From Solirubrobacter sp963837485 (GTDB lineage Bacteria; Actinomycetota; Thermoleophilia; Solirubrobacterales; Solirubrobacteraceae), in NCBI GenBank assembly GCA_963837485.1, contig CAWINP010000005.1, positions 137,237 to 201,236 on the forward strand: 64,000 bases of DNA. The letters run 5' to 3'. This document shows, piece after piece, positions 1-8,661 of the stretch (position 1 is its first letter; the number at the start of each line of letters is the position of its first letter). The notes below the pieces were generated by a model that saw nothing but the letters and a program-made list of their open reading frames with translations, ran no database searches and had not been told where the DNA came from. The position numbers were made by a program, and so were the translations under genes.

Positions 1-165
1 GACGTCGACCGGGCGCAGCTCGCCGGTCTGCTCGTCGATCACGTACGTCGCGGTCGTCACGTCGTCGCGCGCGTCCTCACGCGTGCCGACGTACGCGCCG
101 CAGCGCTGGCAGTAGTTCGCGCCCTCCGTGACGACGAACCCGCACTCGGGGCAATGAAGCGCCAA
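1..165 (-). CDS. zinc-ribbon protein, N-terminal 55 residues (runs off the window edge)
   Basis: Partial gene that leaves the window at position 1. The first 25 residues hold two CxxC knuckles (CPEC and CQRC) spaced like a small zinc ribbon, followed by an acidic stretch and a beta-rich segment ending ELRPVDV. The proposed start is a TTG 18 nt after the stop of the upstream gene, so it is probably cotranscribed with the RsiG-like gene. In actinobacteria, a zinc ribbon followed by an FHA domain is common beside pgsA-like genes, so an FHA protein is a reasonable guess. The FHA part would lie outside the window and is not seen. Confidence 0.6.
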   Translation of the reverse strand, partial: MALHCPECGFVVTEGANYCQRCGAYVGTREDARDDVTTATYVIDEQTGELRPVDV

Positions 166-182
166 CGGCGTCCCCCGTCGCG

Positions 183-440
183 CTAGATGTCGTCGCCGCC
201 GCCCGTGGCGCGACCGGCGAGGATGTCGGTCAGGCGCTGGACGTCGGCTCCGGAGATTACTTCCTCGCCGCCCTCGTGCTTCTTGCGCAGCCGGTTCACG
301 AGCTCGGCGCGAAGGATGTCGATCTTGCCGTGGAGGATCCGCCGGCGATAGGACACCTCCTGCTCTTCGTCAGTGAGCTGCTGGATGAGGTCCTTGAGCT
401 CCTGGTCGGAGAGCGAACCCAGATCGGGGAAGGTGTCCAT
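183..440 (-). CDS. RsiG-like small coiled-coil protein (candidate c-di-GMP-binding anti-sigma factor)
   Basis: An 85-residue, highly charged, helical protein with no membrane segment. Residues 27-42 read EQEVSYRRRILHGKID, which fits the RsiG-family c-di-GMP signature E(x)3S(x)2R(x)3Q(x)3D except that the Gln is His. Streptomyces RsiG carries two copies of this motif and holds the sporulation sigma factor WhiG; the shorter Rubrobacter homologue carries one copy and works as a homodimer. One copy in 85 residues matches that simpler form. It lies between a phosphatidyltransferase and a zinc-ribbon gene, and no sigma factor gene is visible nearby. The family assignment rests on the motif and helical character only; the partner is unknown. 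Confidence 0.6.
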   Translation of the reverse strand: MDTFPDLGSLSDQELKDLIQQLTDEEQEVSYRRRILHGKIDILRAELVNRLRKKHEGGEEVISGADVQRLTDILAGRATGGGDDI

Positions 441-504
441 GGAAAAAGGCGTCCTCTCCTCAAGGTGCGACGAGACGGAAGCGCAAGCATAGCGGTCATC
501 AAGC

Positions 505-1128
505 TCAGGTCGAGCCTTGCTCTCGTGCCTGCCGTAGCCCGTCGCGCACGTAGACCGCGCTCGCAGCGAGCGCGAGCGCCAGCCCGACGTAGAGCAAGAT
601 CAGCCCAAGCCAGTGCACCCCGCACATGGCGAAGAACAGCGAGCCGAACACGGGCCAGACGCCCCAGCGCCCGAGCCAGTTGATCTTGAGATCCACGCCA
701 CGGCTCAGTGCGACCCGCGCGAGCACGATCATGAACAGCTCGCGGGCGGCCAGCAGCGCCAGCGCCCAGCGCGGCAGCAGATCGAACTTCCAGCACACGA
801 TCACGCCCGACAGGACCAGCAGGCGATCGACCACCGGGTCCAGCAGCGCGCCCATGCGCGAGTACTGGCCGGTGACCCGCGCCGCGATGCCGTCCAGGTA
901 GTCGCTCCAGCCGATGACCGCGAACAGGACGGCGCCCAGCGCGTCGGTCCCCGTCTCCGACGAGAGCTCGACGGCGAGGAACACCGGGATCAGCGCGAGC
1001 CGGACGTAGCCGATGAAGTTCGGGACCGTCCACGGCCGCAGCGGCGCCCCGGCGACGGTCTCCGGCGGCGGCGGGCCGGAGCGATCGAGACCGGAGAGAC
1101 GCCGGAAGGTCAGCTGACGCTTCGCCAC
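505..1128 (-). CDS. pgsA: CDP-alcohol phosphatidyltransferase (PgsA-like)
   Basis: A 207-residue membrane enzyme that transfers a phosphatidyl group from CDP-diacylglycerol to an alcohol, most likely glycerol-3-phosphate in phosphatidylglycerol synthesis. The family motif D(x)2DG(x)2AR(x)8G(x)3D(x)3D is complete, running from SDYLDG through AAR to GALLDPVVDR. Several hydrophobic helices follow. The N-terminus has about 30 polar, proline-rich residues before the first helix. The start overlaps the end of proS by 19 nt, suggesting translational coupling. Acceptor specificity cannot be read from sequence, so cardiolipin or phosphatidylinositol-phosphate synthase remains possible. Confidence 0.8.
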   Translation of the reverse strand: MAKRQLTFRRLSGLDRSGPPPPETVAGAPLRPWTVPNFIGYVRLALIPVFLAVELSSETGTDALGAVLFAVIGWSDYLDGIAARVTGQYSRMGALLDPVVDRLLVLSGVIVCWKFDLLPRWALALLAARELFMIVLARVALSRGVDLKINWLGRWGVWPVFGSLFFAMCGVHWLGLILLYVGLALALAASAVYVRDGLRQAREQGST

Positions 1129-2798
1129 ATCTCCAACGCGGCGTCCGCCGCTCCCTCGAGCGGCAGCGAGCGCGTCTCGCGCCCTCGCCGCACCTGGACC
1201 TCGATCTCGCCCGCGCCGATCGTCCGGCGCCCGATCGTCAGCCGCAGCGGCACGCCGAGCAGCTCGGCGTCGGCGAACTTCTCCCCCGGCCCGGCGTCGC
1301 GATCGTCATAGATGACGTCGAACCCCGCCTCGCGCAGCTCCTCATACAGGCGCTCGGCCAGCGCATGCTCCTCCGTGCCCGGCTTGCCGAGCCCGACCAG
1401 GTGCACGTCGAACGGCGCGATCGACTTCGGCCACGAGATCCCCTGCTCGTCGCCGAACTGCTCGACCGCCGCGGCGGCGATGCGGGCCGGCCCGATGCCG
1501 TAGGAGCCCATCCAGATCGGGCGCGAGACGCCGTTCTCGTCCAGGTAGGTGGCCCCGAGCGGCTCGGAGTAGCGCGTCCCGAGCTTGAAGATGTTGCCGA
1601 TCTCGATCGCGGGCTCGATCCGGATCGCGTGGCCGCCGACGGTGTCGCCCGCCTCGACGCGCCGCACGTCGGCGCGCTTGAACGGGAAGTCGCGGCCCGG
1701 CTCAACTCCGCGCAGGTGGTGGCCGTCGCGGTTGGCACCGGTCACGTAGGCGCCCGGGGCGACGGCGTCGTCGAGCAGGATCGGCACGTCGGCGCCGACC
1801 GGGCCGATGTAGCCCGCTGGGCCGACCCGCTCGGCGAACTCCTCCTCGCGCGCGGGCCGGAAATCGGCGCCGAGCGCGTTGCGGAGCTTGATGTCGTTGA
1901 CACGGTGGTCGCCGCGCACCATCACCAGCGTCAGACCCCTGTCGTCCACGATGACCGGATACGCCTTCAGCAGCGTCCCGGATGCCACCCCGAGCTTGGA
2001 CGTGACGTCGGCGACGGTCGTCAGCCCCGGCGTGGAGACCTCCTCCGGCGCGGCCACGCCCTCAGGCAGCTCGACGGGCGCGGGCTCGGCCGCCGCGATC
2101 TCGACGTTGGCCGCGTAGCCCGGCGCCAGCGCCACGTCGTTCTCGCCCGCCGCGCACGGCGCCATGTACTCGTGCGCGCCGGTGCCGCCCATCATCCCGA
2201 CGTCGGACTCGACCCGGTACCACTCCAGGCCGACACGATCGAAGATGCGGTCGTAGGCCTGACGGTGCTTGTCGTAGCCGACCTCGAGACCCTCGGCGTC
2301 GCGGTCGAACGTGTACGAGTCCTTCATGATGAACTCGCGCGTCCGCAGCACCCCGGCGCGCGGCCGCGGCTCGTCACGCTCCTTGATCTGGAAGTGGTAG
2401 AGGATCAGCGGCAGGTCGCGGTAGGAGCGCACGACCTGGGCGACGTGGGTCGTGACGATCTCCTCGTGCGTCATCGCCAGCACCATGTCCGCGCCGCGCC
2501 GGTCCTTGAGCCGGAACAGCTCGTCCCCGATCGCGTAATAGCGCCCGCTGCGCTGCCACAGCTCGGCCGGGTTGAGCACCGGCATCAGCATCTCCTGGCC
2601 GCCGATCGCGTCGATCTCCTCGCGCACGATCTGCACCACGCGCTGGTGCGCGCGCCAGCCGGCCGGCAGCCAGCTCCACAGTCCCGCACCGACCTGGCGC
2701 ACCAGCCCGGCGCGGACCATCAGCTTGTGCGAGAGCGCCTCGGCGTCGGCGGGGGCCTGTTTCTCGGTGGGGAGGAGGTACTGGCTCAGACGCGTCAT
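1110..2798 (-). CDS. proS: prolyl-tRNA synthetase, bacterial type with editing domain
   Basis: A class II aminoacyl-tRNA synthetase of 562 residues that charges tRNA-Pro. Residues 1-200 hold the catalytic motifs (RAGLVRQVGAGLWSWLP, then FRLKDRRGADMVLAMTHEE). A YbaK-like editing insertion spans roughly 215-385, and the C-terminal anticodon-binding domain begins near DVHLVGLGKPG. The ATG at 2798, giving MTRLSQYLL, is the family-typical start; a longer in-frame extension to 2873 is possible but looks non-coding. It closes the ispG-proS end of the core skeleton. Confidence 0.95.
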   Translation of the reverse strand: MTRLSQYLLPTEKQAPADAEALSHKLMVRAGLVRQVGAGLWSWLPAGWRAHQRVVQIVREEIDAIGGQEMLMPVLNPAELWQRSGRYYAIGDELFRLKDRRGADMVLAMTHEEIVTTHVAQVVRSYRDLPLILYHFQIKERDEPRPRAGVLRTREFIMKDSYTFDRDAEGLEVGYDKHRQAYDRIFDRVGLEWYRVESDVGMMGGTGAHEYMAPCAAGENDVALAPGYAANVEIAAAEPAPVELPEGVAAPEEVSTPGLTTVADVTSKLGVASGTLLKAYPVIVDDRGLTLVMVRGDHRVNDIKLRNALGADFRPAREEEFAERVGPAGYIGPVGADVPILLDDAVAPGAYVTGANRDGHHLRGVEPGRDFPFKRADVRRVEAGDTVGGHAIRIEPAIEIGNIFKLGTRYSEPLGATYLDENGVSRPIWMGSYGIGPARIAAAAVEQFGDEQGISWPKSIAPFDVHLVGLGKPGTEEHALAERLYEELREAGFDVIYDDRDAGPGEKFADAELLGVPLRLTIGRRTIGAGEIEVQVRRGRETRSLPLEGAADAALEMWRSVS

Positions 2799-2894
2799 GT
2801 GAGGCGCGAAGCCTAGTGGGACGAAGGAAAAGTCCGCCGGGTGATAGAACGCTGCGCCGAGGGGTTCGAACACTGCAAGACCTTGGAGGCTTCA

Positions 2895-3500
<606 letters not shown>

Positions 3501-3534
3501 GCCGCCGCAACTTGAGTCCGGTCGCGGCGTTGGA

Positions 3535-4986
3535 ATGCTCTCGATGATGGAGACAAGCCTTCGCCGCGCCGGGCGAGCCCTGGCCATGGCCGCGGCCGGC
3601 GTCCTGCTGATCGCTGCGCCCGCGCGCGCCTCGTCGGACCAGCTCTCAGTGATCGAGGACGAGCACCAGATGCTCGAGCTCGGCCCCGGAGCGCAGGACG
3701 CCGCGCTCGACGACGCCGTCAAGCTCGGTGCCGACGTCGTGCGCGCGAACGTGATCTGGTCGCGCTACGCGCCGTCGCCGGACTCCAAGAAGAAGCCGAA
3801 GCGCTTCGACGCCAAGAACCCGGCCTCGTATCCGGCCCTCGCGCCCGTCGACCGCTTCGTCAGCGGCGCGCAGGCGCGCGGCCTGCAGGTGCTGCTGACC
3901 GTCACCGGGCCGATCCCGGCCTGGGCGTCGCGCTGCCGCGGCTCGGTCAGGTCGCGCCACACGTGCAAGCCCGACCCGGTGCTGTTCGGCCAGTTCGTGC
4001 GCGCCGTCGGCAAGCGCTATCCGAGCGTGAAGATGTGGTCGATCTGGAACGAGCCGAACCTGAGGCCGTGGCTGACGCCGCAGTACACCGGCTCGACGCT
4101 CGAGGGCGCCGTGATCTACCGCTCGCTGGCCGCCTCGGCGATCGCCGGCCTGCGCGGCACCGGCCACCGCGGCGACCAGATCCTGCTCGGCGAGACGGCG
4201 CCGATCGGCAACGCGCCCGGCCCGTCGGCCAACGCGAACCCCGAGCCGTTCCTGCGCGCCGTGTTCTGCCTGCGCTCCAGCGGCAAGCGGCTGACCGGCT
4301 CGGCGGCGAGCAAGCTCAAGTGCAACCGCTTCAAGAAGCTCAACGTGACGGGCTTCGCGCACCATCCGTACACGCGCGGCGGCTCGCGCCCGCCCACCTC
4401 CAAGACCAACCGCGGCGAGATCACCATCGGCGTCGCCTCACGGCTCACGAAGCTGCTCGACCAGGCGGGCCGCGCCGGGCGCGTGCCGAAGAAGCTGCCG
4501 GTGTACTACACCGAGAACGGCTGGCAGACCAACCCGCCGGACCGCATCTTCGGCGTGCTGCCGGACTACCAGGCCGCCTACATGAACCAGTCCGACGAGA
4601 TCGCGTACAAGAACGCGCGCGTCAAGTCGGTCGCCCAGTACAAGCTGATCGACGACGCAGACCAGGGCTCTTTCCAGTCCGGCGTGCGCGCGATCGACGG
4701 CACGCCGAAGCCGTCCTACGTCGCCTATCAGCTCCCGATCTGGGTCTCCAAGAAGGGCGCGGGCGTCGAGGTCTACGGGCAGGTCCGCCCGGCCGCCGAC
4801 GGCGCCCCGCTGTCGGTCGACGTCCAGCACGCGGCGTCCGCGGGCTCGGGCTTCACGACCGTCCAGACGATGCCGGTGACATCGCCGAAGGGCCAGTTCA
4901 CGGTCGCTCTGCCCGATCAGGGCGGCGGCGTGTGGCGGCTGCGCTGGAACACCCTGACCTCGCGCCAGGCGGGGGTCGGATCCTGA
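3535..4986 (+). CDS. secreted clan GH-A glycoside hydrolase-like protein
   Basis: A 483-residue protein with an N-terminal signal peptide (hydrophobic core AMAAAGVLLIAAPARA). The TIM-barrel acid/base motif is at residues 171-175 (WNEPN, Glu173) and the likely nucleophile is Glu327 in YYTENGWQ, which places it in clan GH-A near GH5/GH39-like families. A C-terminal beta-rich segment of about 75 residues (VYGQVRPAADG onwards) resembles an accessory domain. The next gene is a diverged paralogue starting on this gene's stop codon. Substrate unknown. Starts at 3544 or 3547 are equally possible. Confidence 0.75.
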   Translation: MLSMMETSLRRAGRALAMAAAGVLLIAAPARASSDQLSVIEDEHQMLELGPGAQDAALDDAVKLGADVVRANVIWSRYAPSPDSKKKPKRFDAKNPASYPALAPVDRFVSGAQARGLQVLLTVTGPIPAWASRCRGSVRSRHTCKPDPVLFGQFVRAVGKRYPSVKMWSIWNEPNLRPWLTPQYTGSTLEGAVIYRSLAASAIAGLRGTGHRGDQILLGETAPIGNAPGPSANANPEPFLRAVFCLRSSGKRLTGSAASKLKCNRFKKLNVTGFAHHPYTRGGSRPPTSKTNRGEITIGVASRLTKLLDQAGRAGRVPKKLPVYYTENGWQTNPPDRIFGVLPDYQAAYMNQSDEIAYKNARVKSVAQYKLIDDADQGSFQSGVRAIDGTPKPSYVAYQLPIWVSKKGAGVEVYGQVRPAADGAPLSVDVQHAASAGSGFTTVQTMPVTSPKGQFTVALPDQGGGVWRLRWNTLTSRQAGVGS

Positions 4987-6440
4987 AGAGGCTGCTGCTC
5001 GTCCTCCTGATCGCGCTGCTTCCCGCCGCTCCCGCTCGCGCTGCTGGGCTGGAGATCGGGATGGAGGACGAGCGCCTGCTGCTCGGGCACCCGGACGTCG
5101 CGCCCGCCGTCGTGGCGGAGTGGAAGGCGCTGGGCGTCGACGTGGTGCGAATCCACGCGCAGTGGTGGAACATCGCGCCGAGACGCAAGCCGGCCGGCTT
5201 CCGCGCCGCCGACCCGTCGGACCCGCGCTACGACTGGGCGACGCTCGACCGGGCGGTCGCGACCACGCGGGCGGCGGGCCTGAGGGTGATGCTGAGCGTC
5301 ACCGGGCCGGGACCGGTGTGGACGAGCACGGCGCCGCGCCGCGGCAACCCGCGCTGGATGCCGTCGGCGGCCGAGTTCGGCCGCTTCGCGCACGCCGTCG
5401 CGACGCGCTACGGCGCGCAGGTCGACCGCTACCTGCTCTGGAACGAGCCGAACTCGCCCGGCTGGCTGCAGCCGCAGAACGAGTGCCGCCACCGCGTCTG
5501 CACGCCGGTCGCGCCGCACGTCTACCGGGCGCTGGTGCGAGCGGCGACGCCGCAGATCCACGCCGCCGACCCCCGCAGCGAGGTCCTGCTGGGCGAGCTG
5601 GCGCCGACCGGCAAGCCGCCGCTCTCGGCCAACGCCGGCCTCTCCCCGCTGCCGTTCCTGCGCGCGCTCGGCTGCGTGGACGCCAAGTACAAGCCGCTGC
5701 GCGGCGGGCGCTGCGCCGGCTTCCGGCCCGCCGCCGCGGACGCCTTCGGCTACCACCCGCACCCGGTCCGCAACGCGCCCGACCAGGCCAACCGGAACCG
5801 CGACGACGCCCAGATCGCCGACCTGCCGCGGCTGTTCGCGGTGCTCGACAAGCTGCGCGCGCGGCGCCGCCTGAAGATCTCGGCCAACGTGCACCTGACC
5901 GAGTTCGGCTACCAGACCTCGCCGCCCGACCACGCGATCGGCGTGACGCTGGCGCAGCAGACGCGCTACCTGCAGCAGGCCGCCTACATCGCCTGGCGCT
6001 CGCCGCGCGTGCGCAGCCTCTCCTTCTACCAGTGGGAGGACGAGCCGGTGATCTCGCGCGGCCCCGGCACCCGCGCCTACACCGGCTGGCAGAGCGGGCT
6101 GCGGCTCGTCGACGGCCGGGCGAAGCCGGCGCTCAGCGTCTTCGGAGCGCCGCTGGTGATCGACCGCACGCGCAGCGTGCTGTGGGGCCAGGTGCGGCCC
6201 GCGGCGGCCCCGGTGGTGACGCTGCAGGTGCGCCGACTGGGCTCGAGCGAGTTCGTCGACCTCGAGCAGGTGCCGCTCGGCTCCGACGGCGGGTTCCGGC
6301 GCCGGGTGACGCTCGCGCCGGGCACCGCGTACCGCTACCGCTGGACGCCGGCCGACCCGGCGCTGCCGCAGCAGTACTCGGGGATCGTGGATCTCGCGCA
6401 GCCGGAGCGGACGCAGCTGCGGGCGGCGGCCGCGTTGTGA
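4983..6440 (+). CDS. secreted clan GH-A glycoside hydrolase-like protein, paralogue of the preceding gene, CTG start
   Basis: A 485-residue protein aligning throughout with its upstream neighbour: signal peptide KRLLLVLLIALLPAAPARA, acid/base Glu155 in LLWNEPN, second Glu in LTEFGYQTSPPD, and a C-terminal beta domain (LWGQVRPAAAP). No ATG, GTG or TTG in this frame precedes the signal peptide. The best start is CTG at 4983, which overlaps the upstream TGA as CTGA, with a purine-rich GGGGGTCGG just ahead. The alternative, an ATG near 5060, would remove the signal peptide. The pair probably acts outside the cell on polysaccharide; the substrate is unknown. Confidence 0.75.
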   Translation: MKRLLLVLLIALLPAAPARAAGLEIGMEDERLLLGHPDVAPAVVAEWKALGVDVVRIHAQWWNIAPRRKPAGFRAADPSDPRYDWATLDRAVATTRAAGLRVMLSVTGPGPVWTSTAPRRGNPRWMPSAAEFGRFAHAVATRYGAQVDRYLLWNEPNSPGWLQPQNECRHRVCTPVAPHVYRALVRAATPQIHAADPRSEVLLGELAPTGKPPLSANAGLSPLPFLRALGCVDAKYKPLRGGRCAGFRPAAADAFGYHPHPVRNAPDQANRNRDDAQIADLPRLFAVLDKLRARRRLKISANVHLTEFGYQTSPPDHAIGVTLAQQTRYLQQAAYIAWRSPRVRSLSFYQWEDEPVISRGPGTRAYTGWQSGLRLVDGRAKPALSVFGAPLVIDRTRSVLWGQVRPAAAPVVTLQVRRLGSSEFVDLEQVPLGSDGGFRRRVTLAPGTAYRYRWTPADPALPQQYSGIVDLAQPERTQLRAAAAL

Positions 6441-6462
6441 GCGGCGAGGGGAAGGAGACCTG

Positions 6463-7194
6463 ATGGGAGCGGCGGAGGATCCGCGGGCGTTCTACACCGC
6501 GGGATACGCCGTCGCGGATCCGGCCGAGGCGCAGCGGCTCGGGCGCTGGCGCGCGCTCGGCGCGCGCACCAAGGCCGCGCACGCATTCGAGCTCTGCGGC
6601 CGTGCCGGGCTCTTCCCCACCACGCTCGTCGAGATCGGCTGCGGCGACGGCGCGCTGCTGGCCGAGCTCTCCCGCCTGGCCGCGGTGGTCGACGGGTTCG
6701 AGCTCTCGCCGACGGCGATCGAGCTGGCGCGCGGGCGCCGGATCCCGGGCGCCCGCCGCCTGGAGGCCTACGACGGCACGCGCGTCCCGGCCGGCGATCG
6801 CGCGTATGACCTCGCCGTGCTCTCACACGTGCTCGAGCACGTCCCCGATCCCGCGCCGCTGCTGGCCGAGGCCGCGCGCGTGGCAGCCAACGTGCTCGTC
6901 GAGGTGCCGCTGGAGGGCAACCGCTCGGCCGCGCGCCCCGCCAAGCGCGCGGAGGCGGAGCGGATCGGCCACCTGCAGGCGTTCGACCGCGCGCAGGTCC
7001 AGGCGCTGCTCGCCGGCGCCGGGCTAACGCCCGTAGCCGAGCTCAGCGACCCGCTGCCCTACGCCCATCACGCGTTCTGGAGCTCGCCGGCGCGGGCCGC
7101 CGCCAAGTGGGCGGTCCGCGCCGCGCTCTGGCGCGCGGCGCCGCGACGCGCCGAGAAGCTGTTCACGGTCCACTATGCGGTGCTCGCGAGCTAA
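6463..7194 (+). CDS. class I SAM-dependent methyltransferase
   Basis: A 243-residue Rossmann-fold methyltransferase. Motif I is VEIGCGDGALLAEL (residues 57-70), the acidic end of beta-2 is in GFELS, and the post-motif segment is DLAVLSHVLEHVPDPAPLL, typical of Methyltransf_11-like enzymes. A good ribosome-binding site, GAAGGAGA at 6451-6458, precedes the ATG. It lies 22 nt after the second glycosidase gene and is probably in its operon. The acceptor is unknown; a sugar or glycan substrate would fit the context but is a guess. Confidence 0.8.
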   Translation: MGAAEDPRAFYTAGYAVADPAEAQRLGRWRALGARTKAAHAFELCGRAGLFPTTLVEIGCGDGALLAELSRLAAVVDGFELSPTAIELARGRRIPGARRLEAYDGTRVPAGDRAYDLAVLSHVLEHVPDPAPLLAEAARVAANVLVEVPLEGNRSAARPAKRAEAERIGHLQAFDRAQVQALLAGAGLTPVAELSDPLPYAHHAFWSSPARAAAKWAVRAALWRAAPRRAEKLFTVHYAVLAS

Positions 7195-7197
7195 TCT
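7192..7197 (+). promoter_or_regulatory. -10 box TAATCT, 7 nt before the start of the next gene
   Basis: TAATCT fits the actinobacterial -10 consensus TANNNT and sits 7 nt before the ATG at 7205, as expected for a leaderless transcript. No ribosome-binding site lies between. Confidence 0.5.
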
Positions 7198-7204
7198 CCC
7201 GCGA

Positions 7205-8407
7205 ATGCGCAGGGGGAGTTGGCTCATCGGCGGCGCGCTCGCGCTCGCCGTCGCGGCGCCGGCGCAGGCCGCGCCCGTCGATCTCGGCGTCGGCTCGGAT
7301 CCCGCGGCGGTGATCGACCCCGCGGGCACGGCGCACATCGTCTACGACTCGGCCGGCGGGCAGACGTACTGCCGCCTGCCGCGCAACGCGAAGGCGTGCG
7401 ACGTGCTCACGCCGCTGCCGGTCGAGTTCCACGACGGCCGCGTCAAGATCTTCCGCCGCGCCGCCGACGGCGCGCTGCTGATCGTCCAGGCCTCGGGCGC
7501 CGACATCGAGGGCGCGGCGCACGGCGTGACCTGGCTGCGCACGTCGGTCGACGGCGGCGCGACGTGGCAGGGCCCGCTGCCGGTCGGCACCGGCCTGTCC
7601 CGGCTCGACGACCTCGCGCTCTCCAACGACGGCGCATCGGTGTTCACGGTCAGCGAGGACCTCGACAACCTGTTCTTCCAGGCCGACCCGCTGACCGGCT
7701 CCGAGGCGCGGATGATCGACCTCAACGCCAAGCCCGACGGCAGCCGCGCCGGCTCCGCCTACCGCGCCGAGATCGTGCAGACGCCGCAGGGCAGCGTCGT
7801 CGCGGCGATCGACACGATCACCGACACGCTGTGGCGCGTCTGGGGCGGCGGCGATCTTTACAACCAGGCCGCGTGGCAGCCGTTCCCGGCGCGCAAGGTC
7901 CGCGGCGAGGGCGATCCCGACCTCGCGTCCGGCCCGCGCGGCACGTACCTGATGAACTCGCGCTCGATCGCGTTCCAGCGGCGCGACCTCAACGCCCCGT
8001 TCGTGATCCGCTCACTCGACGCCAAGCACGGGCGCTGGCGGGCGCCCAAGCCCCTGGCCGAGGATCGAGCGGTGACCGGCTCCGGCGACCTCGCTCAGGA
8101 CGCCAAGGGTCGCTTGCATCTCGCCTGGTCCTCGAGCGAGCGGGGGCTCTCGTGCGTCGTCTACGCACGCACCGGCCCGCGCTCCTCCTCGTCGTTCGGG
8201 CGGTCGACGACGCTGTTCAAGACACGCTCCCGCGAGCACGCGCCCGAGGGCGTGACGCTGGCCGCGGGCGCCGGTGGCCGCGGCGTGGCGGTCTGGGGCG
8301 AGCCGGGACCGGAGGTCAATGCCGGCCATGTGTGGGCGACGGCGTTGAAGCAGCGGGGCGGTCGGTATCACCGGATTCGCGATCCGTATGACAGGCCGGA
8401 CTGCTAG
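7205..8407 (+). CDS. secreted beta-propeller (sialidase-like fold) protein
   Basis: A 400-residue exported protein with signal peptide RRGSWLIGGALALAVAAPAQA. The mature part consists of repeated beta segments with exo-alpha-sialidase/BNR-like character (VDGGATWQGPLPVG, GTAHIVYDS, GRLHLAWSSSERG, GVAVWGEPG), as in propeller proteins with Asp-box repeats. No complete catalytic set for sialidase could be identified, so enzymatic activity is doubtful. The chosen start puts the signal peptide at the N-terminus and lies 7 nt after a -10 box. Its 3' end faces the aminotransferase gene across a palindromic repeat element. Confidence 0.6.
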   Translation: MRRGSWLIGGALALAVAAPAQAAPVDLGVGSDPAAVIDPAGTAHIVYDSAGGQTYCRLPRNAKACDVLTPLPVEFHDGRVKIFRRAADGALLIVQASGADIEGAAHGVTWLRTSVDGGATWQGPLPVGTGLSRLDDLALSNDGASVFTVSEDLDNLFFQADPLTGSEARMIDLNAKPDGSRAGSAYRAEIVQTPQGSVVAAIDTITDTLWRVWGGGDLYNQAAWQPFPARKVRGEGDPDLASGPRGTYLMNSRSIAFQRRDLNAPFVIRSLDAKHGRWRAPKPLAEDRAVTGSGDLAQDAKGRLHLAWSSSERGLSCVVYARTGPRSSSSFGRSTTLFKTRSREHAPEGVTLAAGAGGRGVAVWGEPGPEVNAGHVWATALKQRGGRYHRIRDPYDRPDC

Positions 8408-8435
8408 CGGCGGGCGTGAGAGGAGGGTGCGGCTT

Positions 8436-8661
8436 GGCGTGAACGTCAACTGCAGCCAGTAAGGACGGGGTGTGGATTGGAAACGATCATCCCCGGGACC
8501 GCTCAGGAAACCTAGTGTTTTCTAAGTCGCGCTATGCGCGACTTAGCCGCCACACGTGAAAGTGGTGCGTTGCGCGGATGAGCGATCGCGATCGTTTGCC
8601 GTCCCTGGATGATCGTTTCTGGGAACCTGGCTCCCCTTACCTGCCGCCGTTGACGTTCGCC
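8436..8661 (-). repeat. 226-bp palindromic intergenic element, copy 1
   Basis: The ends are inverted repeats: GGCGTGAACGTCAACTGC at 8436 and GGCGAACGTCAACGGC read inward from 8661. A second inverted pair is GAAACGATCAT at 8480-8490 and its complement at 8609-8619. In the middle is a perfect 11-bp hairpin, CTAAGTCGCGC (8522-8532) with a 3-nt loop and its complement at 8536-8546. It is followed by a 27-nt block (8548-8574) identical to copy 2, and the self-complementary CGATCGCGATCG at 8583-8594. The reverse complement aligns end to end with 36257-36483. The right arm covers the last eight codons, including the stop, of the aminotransferase gene. Confidence 0.85.

Noticed and set aside
1365..2816. 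A 483-codon frame opposite proS
   Set aside because: Arg/Leu/Asp/His-rich antisense shadow without recognisable motifs; proS is unmistakable.
8436..8661. Palindromic elements as internally deleted derivatives of the IS1380-type element
   Set aside because: The IS ends (CCCGGATCGTTCAT) do not match the element ends (GGCGAACGTCAAC), and no flanking target duplication could be found.
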